Assembly (NCBI GenBank): GCA_037903475.1
Contig: JBAJFG010000312.1
Coordinates: forward strand, 1-64,000
DNA from: Ancylostoma caninum
Lineage: Eukaryota > Nematoda > Chromadorea > Rhabditida > Ancylostomatidae
DNA: 64,000 bases
Direction: 5' to 3'
How positions within the stretch are numbered: position 1 is the stretch's first letter; every line of letters starts with the position of its first letter. Below the pieces are notes generated by a model. That model was not told the DNA's origin. It was given only the letters and a program-made list of their open reading frames with translations, and did not search any database. A program made the translations under genes and the position numbers. Of this stretch, positions 54,755-64,000 are shown one piece after another.

Positions 54755-55188
54755 AGTTAGGCCTGGTGGGTCCCGCCACTGGTTCTTTCGATGCTAACAA
54801 GCCAGGTATGATACACAAGCTTTATTATATGAACAAGTTGTCGCCAGTACCACTGCTCTGGCGTAGGCAAGAATGACTGTACGACTTCTGAACAGGCTTC
54901 TGTGCGGCTACGATACGTGTGTGATAGGCGACGATGCGGATAGTCGGTATACGGCTGGATAGACGGTATATAGTAGGCGAGGCGATTACGAGATAAGTGG
55001 CGAATATACTGCCATGCAGGCAGCGGACCCAACAGATGACTAACTGATTGTAACCTCACTCTACGGCCCTTTTATAGCCTTGGTAGTGAACCTAAACATA
55101 AACACTTCGAAAAAAGCGTAAACAACTCTGATCATTTTTGCTGCCATTTTATTCACAATGGATAGCTCAGTGACCGGCTATCCTCACA
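54755..55188 (-). mobile_element. Gypsy LTR (434 bp), left
   Basis: On the minus strand it runs from TGTGAGGATAG (55,188) to CCTAACT (54,755). It has TATAAAAG at 55,076-55,069 and AATAAAG at 54,826-54,820, the promoter and polyadenylation signals of U3/R. It acts at once as the 3' LTR of the gag-pol element at its right and the 5' LTR of the deleted copy at its left. This shared LTR is typical of tandem elements made by LTR-LTR recombination. Confidence 0.9.
55069..55076 (-). promoter_or_regulatory. TATA box of gypsy LTR
   Basis: TATAAAAG on the minus strand, 250 bp before the LTR's AATAAAG. The same motif is conserved in the right LTR (about 63,762-63,769). Confidence 0.7.
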
Positions 55189-55882
55189 TCTCCGGGGCCC
55201 ACAAGAGAGTGGTCCCTTCACTCTCTGTTTCCTCTTCTTTTTCAAACCTACCCATGTGCCCATGGCACGTTTCTTCAGACTTTCTTGGTATCTTTCCATA
55301 TTCGCTGTCTACTCTTCGGCGTTTTCGAGTATGCGCATGCGTCTCCACGTTCTTGTACTTTATGGGATCAGGCCAGGTGGGCACCCAATGGGTTTTCACG
55401 CTCTCGTACCACGTTTTTGCCTTATAGAATCCGAGCGCACCGTAGTGTTCATATGGTATTGTTCCAAGACGACGTATTGGGTTGTCCCATTGGTTTGGTC
55501 GGGCATCGCCTCCCAACCATTTGATGTCGATGAAGTTTTGGATAGCTGCTATGGCCGTTTCCACATTTTCTGCAGCCTTTTCCCATTTGGCTGCAATAGA
55601 GCTGGCGTGTCCTTCTCGTGGGGCCATTCCTATTGCGATCTGGACGTCGTACATCTCTGTAGCTTTAATCCAGGGCAGCAAAATTTGGTTTGCTCTTCCT
55701 TCTACAGAAAATTCTTTTCCAACTATCACTAGGCAGTCGTTGTGTTCTTCGGGAGTGGGTAGGCCATCAATTATATTGTATGTGACTGTGGTTACTTCGT
55801 TTGGTAGCCATTTTATAACCTCATATAGGTGGGTACGTAGAGGGTTTGCCTGCGGCGTCTTTTCTGCCATGGTCCTTCCCAT
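55184..55882 (-). CDS. Gypsy 3' ORF of unknown function, 232 residues
   Basis: Intact minus-strand ORF between the pol stop and the 3' LTR. Its last codons overlap the LTR start by 5 bp. There is no signal peptide or membrane segment, so it does not look like an envelope. Middle: SSIAAKWEKAAENVETAIAAI (helical). The end is very basic then acidic (THAHTRKRRRVDSEYGKIPR, FEKEEETESEG). I do not recognise it. An accessory ORF in this position occurs in some Ty3/gypsy elements. Start chosen at the first Met of an open frame. Confidence 0.6.
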   Translation of the reverse strand: MGRTMAEKTPQANPLRTHLYEVIKWLPNEVTTVTYNIIDGLPTPEEHNDCLVIVGKEFSVEGRANQILLPWIKATEMYDVQIAIGMAPREGHASSIAAKWEKAAENVETAIAAIQNFIDIKWLGGDARPNQWDNPIRRLGTIPYEHYGALGFYKAKTWYESVKTHWVPTWPDPIKYKNVETHAHTRKRRRVDSEYGKIPRKSEETCHGHMGRFEKEEETESEGTTLLWAPEM

Positions 55883-55995
55883 TTTCTCCTTGTATTAGGC
55901 TCAGTGCATGTTGGTGCACTGCACTCATCTCTTTCTTCCATGTTGCTATCTTCACTGGTTCGTGATAGACATTTTCTGGATCGAGATTTTCGGAA

Positions 55996-58900
55996 CTAAT
56001 TTGGACGAAGGCATTTGTCTTTCATGTACAGCATGGCTACCGCCAATGCTTCAGCACAGAAGTCTTGGCCTCTCTTCGCCATCTCCAGGAGTTGTTCTTT
56101 TTCCGAGAGTCCATCTTGCATCCAGATGTTGATTAGTTGTGCCAAACACAGAACATTTTCAAATGGTACAGACTCCATACTCGCGGGAAGCCCTTTCAGC
56201 ATATTTCCTAACTTGTTTGCATCCTTTTCCATCAAAAAGGGGCAGGCTATGCAAAGCTTATATCCAGCGAGTTCATTGGGTGGCTCGGCAATTGCTTTCT
56301 CGTGGCATTTGAATTTGATGTGGAGCGGATGTGTGGTGTCCTCAGTCTTTAAGAACTGTTTAGGAAGCGGCCTGAAATAGATTTTTTCAAATTCCATTTG
56401 TATTTGTGCTACCTTGACAGTTTTACACCTAGTTTTTGTTTCAACTGGTTTGTTGTCAATTTGCTCTGGTATTTTGCGAAGGAGATCCATCTGTACTCTG
56501 AGAGGTTCTTTTTCGCATCCGATTTCGGAAATAAGCGCAGAATTTTCACTAGTTTCTATAACGCGATAAGGACCAGACCAGTCGAATACCAGTTTCGGGT
56601 GCTTACTTTTGGATTTTTCTGTAGGCATTCTCATGAAGACTCGATCTCCTATTTTAGGGAGTTTTTCTGCTTTTACCTTGTGCCTTCTGTCATATTGTTC
56701 TTTCATCTTGCTTCTATATTCTTCGTTCTTCTCACGTATTAGTTCTTGTGTAATTTTCATCCCGTTCCTCAGTTCTGTCCGATAATCATCCATATCTATG
56801 CGATACGGTGAGACTTCACTTGTTGGGATTATTTTTGACGGGTAGACTGGATCACTTTCTCCTGTGGCTTCATGTGGGCTTACATTGTATGCATAAATAA
56901 CCTTTGGTACAATGGCGTCCCACTCTGCGTGTATTTCACATCTCTTCTTCAACATTCTTAGTATCGTTTGGTTAGCTCTCTCTGTGATACCGTTTTCGCG
57001 AGGGTTGTAGCCTTTGGTAAATTTTTGTGAAATACCTGCGATATTACACAGTGCTTCCATGATCGTGTTCTCAAATTCTTTACCTTTGTCGGAGAGAATC
57101 GCTTTTGGCCAACGACCTCCTTCACATATCCAACGTGTGAAAATCGTCTTCGCAATTTCTTCACTTGTTTTCGATGGAATTGGGTAGGCAGCTAGCCGTT
57201 CCGAGAAATGATCGATGATCACTACGTGATACTTCATACCGCTTGATGAAAGTCCTACTTCTAATACGTCGACGCCTATTAGCTCGAAAGGTGCTGTGAC
57301 TTTTAATGGTTTAAAGGGAGGAGTACCGTCATTTCGGTTGTTACTTAAGAAACACTGTTGACATTGTTTGCACCACAGCACAATGTCTTGGTACATGCTT
57401 TCCCAGAAAACAATCTTCTTTAGTCTTCTGTATATTTTACGGGCGTTGAAGTGACCTGCTAAGGCCCGTGTGTGTGCTTCTTCAAAAATTGCTCGTCTCT
57501 GTGATCTAGGAACAACTTTCGCTGAGGACCCATCTTCTAGGAGTAAGCATAAGCAGTCTTCTTCTATGCAAAAATCAGCTACTCTCAATACTTTTTCGTA
57601 TCGTGGGAGTTTTATTTCATCCATGATCTTGCCTTCCTTAACTTTCGCTATCAATGGTCCATAGTCTGGATCCTTTTGCAGTTCTGTCAACCAGTCGGTC
57701 TTCGTACCTATTGCATTAACAACTTTTTCTTGCTCACTGCTGTCGTGTTCTTCGTTGTAGATACTTCCTTGCAGCCCACGTGAGAGAGCATCTGCAACTC
57801 TGTTTGCTTCACCCTTCACGTACTCAATTTCGAGATCGTGGGATTGTACTTCAAGTGCCCATCGAATGATCCTTGGTGATACATTCGACCTTTTGAACAA
57901 TGTAGTGAGCGGTTGGTGATCAGTACGAACGATTGTTCTGACACCGAAAATAAAGAAATGGAATTTCTTGAGTGCAAAAATGATTACAAGTGCTTCCAAG
58001 TCAGTGACATGGTATCGTTCTTCAGCCTTTGATAGCTTTTTTGATGCGAAGTAGAGTGGATGTAGCAGTTTATCCTCTCCTTCTTGACAAAAAACTGCAA
58101 CTCCTCGATTGCTTGCGTCTGTGTATATGATATAGGGTTTTTCTCCTGTCTGAGCGGCATGTACGTCGGGTTGTCCTAGCACAGGTGCACTACCTATGAC
58201 ATTTTTCAGATTTGCGAATGCCTTCTCGTGTTCTTCATGCCATTTGAATGGTACGCGAGTGCTTGTCAGTTCATAAAGTGGTTTGGCAATCTTCGAGAAA
58301 TTCAGTATGAACTTTCTGTAGTATCCACACATTCCCAGAAATGTTCGAATTTCTGCTAAATTTGTTGGACGTGGGTAGTTCTTCACTTTCCCTACTTCAT
58401 CTGGATCAGTCCTGACTCCGTTTTCGTCGAGAACATGTCCCAGGAAAGCTACACGGTTTTCTAACAATGAGCACTTCTTTGATTTGAGTTTTAGATTGGT
58501 TGTTCTAAATGCTAAGAAAACATTTCTGAGTACTTCGTAGTGCCGGTCTTCGGTCTCTGTTGCAACTAAAATATCGTCGATATATACGAAAACTTCGTTA
58601 CCTTTCAACTTGGCTAGTACCAGATCCATGAGTCTTTGGAAAACAGCGCGAGATGTGCACAATCCGAATGGTAATACTTTGAACTCATATAAACCTTCAG
58701 GAGTTGTGAAGGCACTTTTTCTCTGTGCATCTTTTGACAGTTTTACTTGCCAGTACCCTGCAGCCATGTCTAACGTGCTGAAGAACTTTTTCCCACCAAG
58801 ACTTTGCAAGACAGTGTCAATTGTTGGTAGTGGGTATGAGTCTTGGCGAGTGTGTTCGTTTAGAGCTCTGTAATCTATGCAGAGTCTGAGAGTTTTGTCC

Positions 58901-59076
58901 TTTTTCTGGACAAGTACAACTGGGGAAGCCCAGTCTGATGGAGATTTCTGGATTATTCCACGGTCCTCTAGGTCTTTAAGTATTGCTTTGAATTCTGGTT
59001 GAACACCTTGAGGAACAGGTCGTACTCTTTGTTTGATTGGGTTTCGTATCTCCTGTGTCGATATTATGTTCAACAA
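55996..59076 (-). pseudogene. Gypsy pol: reverse transcriptase, RNase H, integrase
   Basis: 1,026 open codons. RT: PVPQGVQPEFKAIL, LCIDYRALNEHT, FSTLDMAAGYWQV (catalytic D), LPFGL, FVYIDDILVA (YIDD). RNase H: IIYTDASNRG (D), TDLEAL (E), RTDHQPL (D), NRVADALSR (D). Integrase: zinc finger HTRALAGH ... CKQCQQC; core IGVDVLEV (D), ILSDKGKEFEN (D), GYNPRENGITERANQ (E); and a GPY/F-type module DWSGPYRVIE. All catalytic residues seen. The frame upstream (59,698-58,976) overlaps it out of phase, so a 1-nt frameshift near 59,050 separates it from the gag-protease part. Family function is reverse transcription and integration of the element. Confidence 0.9.
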
Positions 59077-59698
59077 GGTCCGTTTGAGTCAGTTCCTGAT
59101 CGCTCACAGCAAATACGTCCGCAAATTCTTCGATCAGTTCTCTTAACTTATTAGGCATACCTCGATCTGCTCGATTGCTTTCCAGATGGTTGAGGAGTTC
59201 GCTCACCCTGCATCTTGGTAACACTGTGTTAGCGATTTCCATCATGTCTGATTTTGTGTTTATCATTTTCGAATCACTGTTTGACCATTCTCCTACTACT
59301 TCGCCTTCTTTGAAGACTAGCGGTTCGTCTGAATGGTTGAATACGGGTACGTCTGTAACCCATTGATCCGAAATTGAACATATACCGGTCTGAATTTTCT
59401 CATTCAGAGACCACAGAACTGTATCGATGGACTTCTCTGGACACAGTATCTTAACAAGATTGCATCGTCTGGGTCCAACATAAGACCTCTTTGCTACCGT
59501 TGCATACTTAATCTTTGTGTTCTGCTCCGGTGTACTTGTTTCCAAGGAGCGGATCTCGCCATGCGATGTCATTTTTGGAATCTCTGGCTCCGATGTGCTT
59601 GCTTGTAAGGTGCGGATCTGGCCTTGCGATCTCATTTCTGGAATCGCTGGCTCCGCTGTACTTGTCTCTGAGGTGTGGTTCTGTTCCCACGAAATCAT
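58976..59698 (-). pseudogene. Gypsy pol N-terminal linker, out of frame
   Basis: Contains three imperfect repeats of about 19 residues (HTSETSTAEPAIPEMRSQGQ and relatives) and then the segment leading into RT (LRELIEEFADVFAVSDQEL). Ends in the wrong frame relative to RT near 59,050. To the right it is cut by the foldback element at 59,737. Confidence 0.8.
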
Positions 59699-59736
59699 TT
59701 TTGGAGTTATTGGCTCTGTAATCGGCCGTTTGTTAA

Positions 59737-60199
59737 AGGCAGCAGGAGCTGAAATCCTCGACTCCGAGCTGAGCTGTGTGTGATGAAGTACAGATCCAGC
59801 ACATCATAAATGTGAAACGAACACAGACAATCATGGCTTACCTGCACAGAAAATGGAACATTCGTCGCGAACACGCCTGGCCGTGTTCGCGCGCAGACGA
59901 GTTTTCCACGGCGCAAAAGCCATTGCGGTGCGTGGTCTGGCGCAAAGGGAAAACGAAATGCATTCAATTCACAGGGTTTCATGGCGGGACTCGGCCAAAA
60001 CCACGCGCTGCAATGGCTTTCGCGCCGAGGAAAACTCGTCCGCGCACAAACACGGCCAGGCGTGTTCGCGACGAATGTTCCATTTTCTCTGCAGGTAAGC
60101 CATGATTGTCTGTGTTCGTTTCACATTTATGATGTGCTGGATCTGTACTTCATCACACACAGCTCAGCTCGGAGTCGAGGATTTCAGCTCCTGCTGCCT
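59737..60199. mobile_element. TTAA-flanked foldback element (463 bp), copy 2
   Basis: Begins AGGCAGCAGGAGCTGAAATC and ends with its exact complement. The arms match for about 190 bp each, so nearly the whole element is a palindrome. TTAA at 59,733-59,736 and 60,200-60,203. It contains acaatcatggcttacctgca on both arms, so spurious ORFs appear in both directions. It is inserted between protease and RT of the gypsy pol. Same family as 38,158-38,568. Confidence 0.93.
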
Positions 60200-60203
60200 T
60201 TAA

Positions 60204-60408
60204 TCAGGATATCAACACCAAGCGACTTCAAGGCATTAGTGCCTAGGAGTAGGATGCTGTCTTCGAGCTTTTCGACATGCATCTGTATTTTTGCTTTCAA
60301 ACCTCCAATTAGTTCAATCTCCGTTTTCATGCAACCCAGGAAATCCATTTTATTCCCTGATGCATCGAGCAGATCTTCTTTAGGAAGTTGTTGACACATA
60401 TCGTCCAT
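60204..60408 (-). pseudogene. Gypsy protease C-terminal part, out of frame
   Basis: MKTEIELIGGLKAKIQMHVE and DSILLLGTNALKSLGVDI resemble the flap and the ILLG helix region of retropepsins. It is separated from the N-terminal half by a frameshift near 60,400 and truncated by the foldback element. Confidence 0.65.
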
Positions 60409-61718
60409 TCGACTCCGCTTTCTTTTGCCTTCAATAATACACTAAGCGGCATTATTGTTAGTTGCGATCCGGTATTAATCATCGCTGGGATAATGGTATT
60501 CAAACATTTCACTTTCACGATGTGCTTTAGGCCGACCAGTCCGTTCACTTTTTGTTCAGTGATGCTGGATTTGCAAGACCATGCTTTTACCACTGTACTG
60601 AAGGAGCAGTTGTTTTGCTGTCCAGGTTTCTTGCTCGAACAGTCATTTGACTGGTGACCTCTTTTTCCACAGTTGGTGCATTTAACTTGTTTGTTACGTA
60701 TATCTGGCAGCGGCTTTGATTCATCTTGCTTTACTTCTTCGCCACCTTTGTCGTTATTTTCAGCGATCTCAGGGTATTGCTCATCACCGCCAATTCGTGG
60801 CTGCAACCGATGGGATGATTTTGTGATTCCGGCTGATTTCCTGAAAGTATCGTTTCGTCTAAACTTCAACAATTGTTTCTGGTTTCTGATTCGTTCAATC
60901 CGAAGTGCATCTTGCTTAACCTGCTCATACACTTCGTGTCCTTGGTGTGTTTCGAGGATTTCTGCAGTGTGATAAGCTTCTGGCCAGTCTTGGAGCTGAT
61001 CCTGGAGTACCTCTGCTCGAATGAGTCCTAGAGTGTGTTCATCGCACTCAGGATGTGCCTTCGAGGATAGGATCTCCAATTCGAGGCAAAATGCACCCAC
61101 ACTTTGGTTCTCTCTTTTGATCAGTGATCTCAGTTTTCTCAAGGCATGGGCCCTCTCTTCCTGGGTTTCTAGTCTTAACCTATATTTTAGCGCTCTCACT
61201 ACTTCGTCAAGGGTGCCATTTTTAATCCTTGGCGACAGTATACTGTAGTGGAGTTTTGCTTCTCCCTCGAGGTAGCTCACAAATATTTCTCTACGATCTT
61301 CGTTAGTGTATGTCTCTTTCGGGAATTTTAACTGGAACGATCTCAGGAATTCATCAAACTTTTGACCTCTTCTGTTTCCAAATGGTTTTACTTCCGGCAT
61401 AGCTAAAGCACGGAAGAACTGCTTGATGGTTAGACTCTCCATATCTGGCTTTGGGGCAGTAGGGTTTGTAAAGTTTTTTGTCTCAAGTTCAGGTCTTTCC
61501 CACTGACCTTGTGATCCATTTATTGTAGATGAGGTCTTCTCTTGGTTTAGCGGGCTCCAATCTCCCATCGACTGGAGATTCTCGTATATGTTGTTATATG
61601 ATGGTGTAGGTTCAGCTTCATGGCTGCCGAACTCCAGCTCACCTTCCATCATGTTATTAGGTGCCTCGCCTGAGTTCGTCTGTCCTTTTTGGAGCAGTTT
61701 TTTTCCGCAACTGCGCAT
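60327..61718 (-). pseudogene. Gypsy gag plus protease N-terminus
   Basis: 463 codons. The true gag start is missing: the frame begins at the breakpoint 61,718 within LRKKLLQ-type sequence. Capsid: QFFRALAMPEVKPFGNR, FDEFLRSFQLKFP, LRKLRSLIKRENQSVGAFCL. Zinc knuckle CTNCGKRGHQSNDC (near 60,680-60,640). Protease active-site box reads AMINTGSQLTIM: the catalytic Asp of D-T/S-G is Asn (codon 60,474-60,476). A frameshift follows near 60,400. In the family, gag forms the particle and the aspartic protease processes it. This copy could not do so. Confidence 0.9.
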
Positions 61719-62661
61719 AAAAATTCCCTCCCCGTTGGCAATCGTAAGTCACACTTAGCTGTTGTCTGAAGTTGCCCATTAAGTGCCAACTTCGATCAAA
61801 TTACTACCACTCCAGGGAGTGGGTCTAGTTATGTGGCTGGAGTTTTACTACACCGGATTGATCTCGAGGCTTCACGTGTTATGTGCGCGATCTAAACATT
61901 CAGAGTGCATTCGTGTATTAATTCTATCCCGTCCTGAAACGGTTCACTTGCATTATCACAATAATCACGAAAACACGAGTCATTTTGTATGACCAAGCCA
62001 GAGCGCCTCGGACCCGTGTGCCACGTTACCTCCGGGCTAGGTAACTCTGGAAAAAAGAACCCCTCGGACCCGTGTGCCACGTTACCTCCGGGCTAGGTAA
62101 ACTCTGAAAAAAAACCCGAGCCAGAACGCAGCTTCGCGGCGCTCAGTCTCGGACCCGTGTGCCACGTTACCTCCGGGCTAGGTAAACTCTGGAAAAAAAG
62201 AACCCCTCGGACCCGTGTGCCACGTTACCTCCGGGCTAGGTAAACTCTGAAGAAAAGAACCCCGAGCCAGAACGCCGCTCCGCGGCGCTCAGTCTCGGAC
62301 CCGTGTGCCACGTTACCTCCGGGCTAGGTCAAACTCAAAAAGAACCCCTCGGACCCGTGTGCCACGTTACCTCCGGGCTAGGTAAACTCTGAAGAAAAGA
62401 ACCCCGAGCCAGAACAAAGAACACCGAGCCAAAGCGCCGCTTCGCGGCGCTCTGTCTCGGACCCGTGTGCCACGTTACCTCCGGGCTAGGTAAACTGTGA
62501 AAAAAAGAACCCCTCGGACCCGTGTGCCACGTTACCTCCGGGCTAGGTTAAACACTGAAAAAAAGAACCCCGAGCCAGAGCTCTGTCTCGGACCCGTGTG
62601 CCACGTTAACTCCCGGGCTAGGTAAACTCTGGGCAAAAAACTCCCCGAGCCAGAGCGCCGC
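61719..62661 (+). repeat. Duplicated block, right copy: unique part and R1 array
   Basis: 61,719-61,990 matches 53,127-53,402. 61,991-62,661 is the R1-terminal array with about eight pieces. The junction with gag at 61,716-61,720 (cgcaactgcgc|ataaaaattccc) is abrupt, without a target duplication, so it is a rearrangement breakpoint rather than an insertion end. Confidence 0.88.
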
Positions 62662-63264
62662 AGTTAGGCCTGGTGGGTCCCGCCACTGGTTCTTTCGATG
62701 CTAACAAGATGAGGTCTTCTCTTGGTTTAGCGGGCTCCAATCTCCCATCGACTGGAAATTCTCGTATATCCTGTATGTGGTGGTAGGTTCAGCTTCATGG
62801 CTGCCGAACTCCAGCTCACCTTCCATCATGTTATTAGGTGCCTCGTCTGAGTTCGTCTGTCCTTTTTGGAGCAGTTTTTTCCGCAACTGCGCGTTTTCAG
62901 CCTGCAAGTGAGCAACTATCTCTAAACTGCTTAATGTTTTATAGTTAAGCTCACTAGGCCTGCACATATGTGCTTGGCAGAGAGAAGATAGGACATTCCA
63001 GCACTCATCATAAGGGAGTGCTTACCTTTCCTCTGATGCTTCTCCCACCTGGTTTCTCTTTTTCTCTCCTTTTTCGGCAACTGTGAGAGCTGCCATTCCC
63101 GCAAGCTCTGTACCGCAGTTTTCCATCTTTTCTGGACTGGTGCTGCGTCTAAATCGAGCTCAAAACACTCGGGAACTGTATGGTTCTGAACAGGATTTCA
63201 ATTCCTGTCCCACTTGTTTCACTTGTATGTCAACCTGCACTTGTTAGCTCTGGTTCGGCCCCCA
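62662..63264 (-). pseudogene. Internally deleted gypsy, right copy
   Basis: Same structure as 54,156-54,754: LTR tail 62,662-62,708, mid-gag joint, gag start codon 63,125-63,123, leader, primer-binding site from 63,264. Differences include a nonsense change in gag (CAA to TAA near 63,025) and a short deletion in the YNNIYENF segment. CCGC flanks the element at 62,658-62,661 and 63,881-63,884. Confidence 0.85.
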
Positions 63265-63880
63265 AGTTAGGCCTGGTGGGTCCCGCCACTGGTTCTTTCG
63301 ATGCTAACAAGCCAGGTATAATACACAAGCTTTATTATATGAACAAGTTGTCGCCAGTACCACTGCTCTGGCGTAGGCAAGAATGACTGTACGACTTCTG
63401 AACAGGCTTCTGTGCGGCTACGATACGTGTGTGATAGGCGACGATGCGGATAGTCGAGCGGCTGGATAGGCCATATATGACGCTGCCAACTAATTTGTCC
63501 TCGCAAAAATGCAAAGTAGAGAATGAAAGGCGGAATCCGAACGCTTCCAGTTATGCCACCATTTCATTTTTACTGTGCCATGGCCCGAACGGTCCGGATT
63601 GCGGCCATTCATTCCCAACTTGCATTTTTACGTGGACAAATTAGTTGGCAGCGTCATATATATAGTAGGCGAGACGATTACGAGATAAGTGGCGAATATA
63701 CTGCCGTGCAGGCAGCAGACCCAACAGATGACTAACTGATTGTAACCTCACTCTATGGCCCTTTTATAGCCCTGGTAGTGGACCTAAACATAAACACTTC
63801 GAAAAAAGCGTAAACAACTCTGATCATTTTTGATGCCATTTCATTCACAGTGGATAGCTCAGTGACCGGCTATCCTCACA
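63265..63880 (-). mobile_element. Gypsy LTR, right, with MITE insertion
   Basis: Same ends as the left LTR (TGTGAGG at 63,880, CTAACT at 63,265). 616 bp, i.e. the ~435-bp LTR plus a 179-bp insertion. TATA and AATAAAG signals are kept, with the insertion between them. Confidence 0.9.
63478..63656. mobile_element. 179-bp Tc1/mariner-like MITE in LTR
   Basis: TGACGCTGCCAACTAATTTG at the left end and its exact complement at the right end. Arms of about 37 bp with one or two mismatches. TA on both sides (63,476-63,477; 63,657-63,658). The left LTR lacks it, giving a clean empty site. Confidence 0.9.
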
Positions 63881-64000
63881 CCGCTTTGCGGCGCTTTCTC
63901 TCGGACCCGTGTGCCATGTTACCTCCGGGCTAGGTAAACTCTGAAAAAAAGAACCCCGAGTCATCCACACGAAGCGCAGCTTCGCCGCGCTTCGCGGATG
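63881..64000 (+). repeat. R1-derived repeat, window end
   Basis: The interrupted hairpin half tttgcggcgct, then the array word and the R1 internal hairpin gtcatccacacgaagcgcag as at 13,810. The window ends inside it. Confidence 0.85.

Larger units (their letters stand above)
53130..55188. repeat. ~2.1-kb duplicated block, left copy
   Basis: From ataaaaattccctccccg (about 53,126) through unique sequence, the R1-derived array, a truncated gypsy 5' region and an LTR. It recurs at about 61,717-63,880 with few substitutions, apart from array copy number, an added MITE and small indels. The duplication includes both sides of a gypsy insertion site, so it arose after that insertion. Confidence 0.9.

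Noticed and set aside
59776..60394. Mirror-image ORFs on both strands
   Set aside because: Produced by the long palindrome of the TTAA-flanked element; identical peptides appear on both strands.

Overview
The window is repeat-dense eukaryotic DNA and reads as the genome of a clade V (strongylid or hookworm-like) nematode. The reasons are short introns of roughly 45-250 bp with TTTCAG or TTAG acceptors and GTAAGT donors, CR1- and RTE-type LINEs, Ty3/gypsy-like gag/pol with short LTRs, and several families of small inverted-repeat elements nested in one another. I saw no operons, CRISPR arrays, rRNA or tRNA genes. Species assignment is inference.

Layout. 1-7,153 is satellite: a ~185-bp tandem repeat, a block of 59-bp minisatellite, then the 185-bp satellite again, cut by a truncated CR1 LINE (7,154-8,620). 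9,075-9,445 is a solo LTR with a perfect 5-bp target duplication. 9,840-12,010 is a heavily decayed CR1 LINE. 12,000-18,800 is mostly gene-free, with hairpins and two dispersed repeat families (here R1 and R2), plus an RTE 3' fragment. 18,808-20,000 is an LTR-element gag remnant. 21,579-27,560 holds, on the minus strand, fragments of an SF1 helicase, uncharacterised proteins, an envelope-like protein and a gag, interrupted by a 1.1-kb hAT-like element with an 8-bp target duplication. 28,157-29,889 is a long element with 13-bp inverted termini. 30,692-33,324 is a 5'-truncated RTE LINE with an 18-bp target duplication. 33,560-36,170 holds gag-like pieces and tandem repeats. 36,986-39,600 is a CR1 LINE interrupted by a 411-bp TTAA-flanked element.

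The most informative part is 41,495-47,573. Two minus-strand genes lie 213 bp apart and are hidden by introns. Exon by exon I can join 16 exons (2,517 nt, 838 residues) and 12 exons (1,560 nt, 519 residues) with every splice phase agreeing and no stop. The first gene is a CACTA/EnSpm (CMC superfamily) DDE transposase with the expected D, CxxC, DxxH and E landmarks. The second is an unrecognised nuclear-type protein that may be its element partner. A leucine-rich-repeat gene follows at 48,004-49,675, in a stretch full of small palindromes and a 143-bp tandem repeat.

53,130-64,000 is a composite Ty3/gypsy locus on the minus strand. A gag-pol element (gag 61,718 to pol stop 55,996, plus a small 3' ORF) is broken by frameshifts, an inserted TTAA-flanked foldback element and a protease active-site change. 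It lies between two copies of a ~2.1-kb block made of unique sequence, an R1-derived tandem array and an internally deleted gypsy copy with its LTR. The right-hand LTR carries a further 179-bp TA-flanked MITE.
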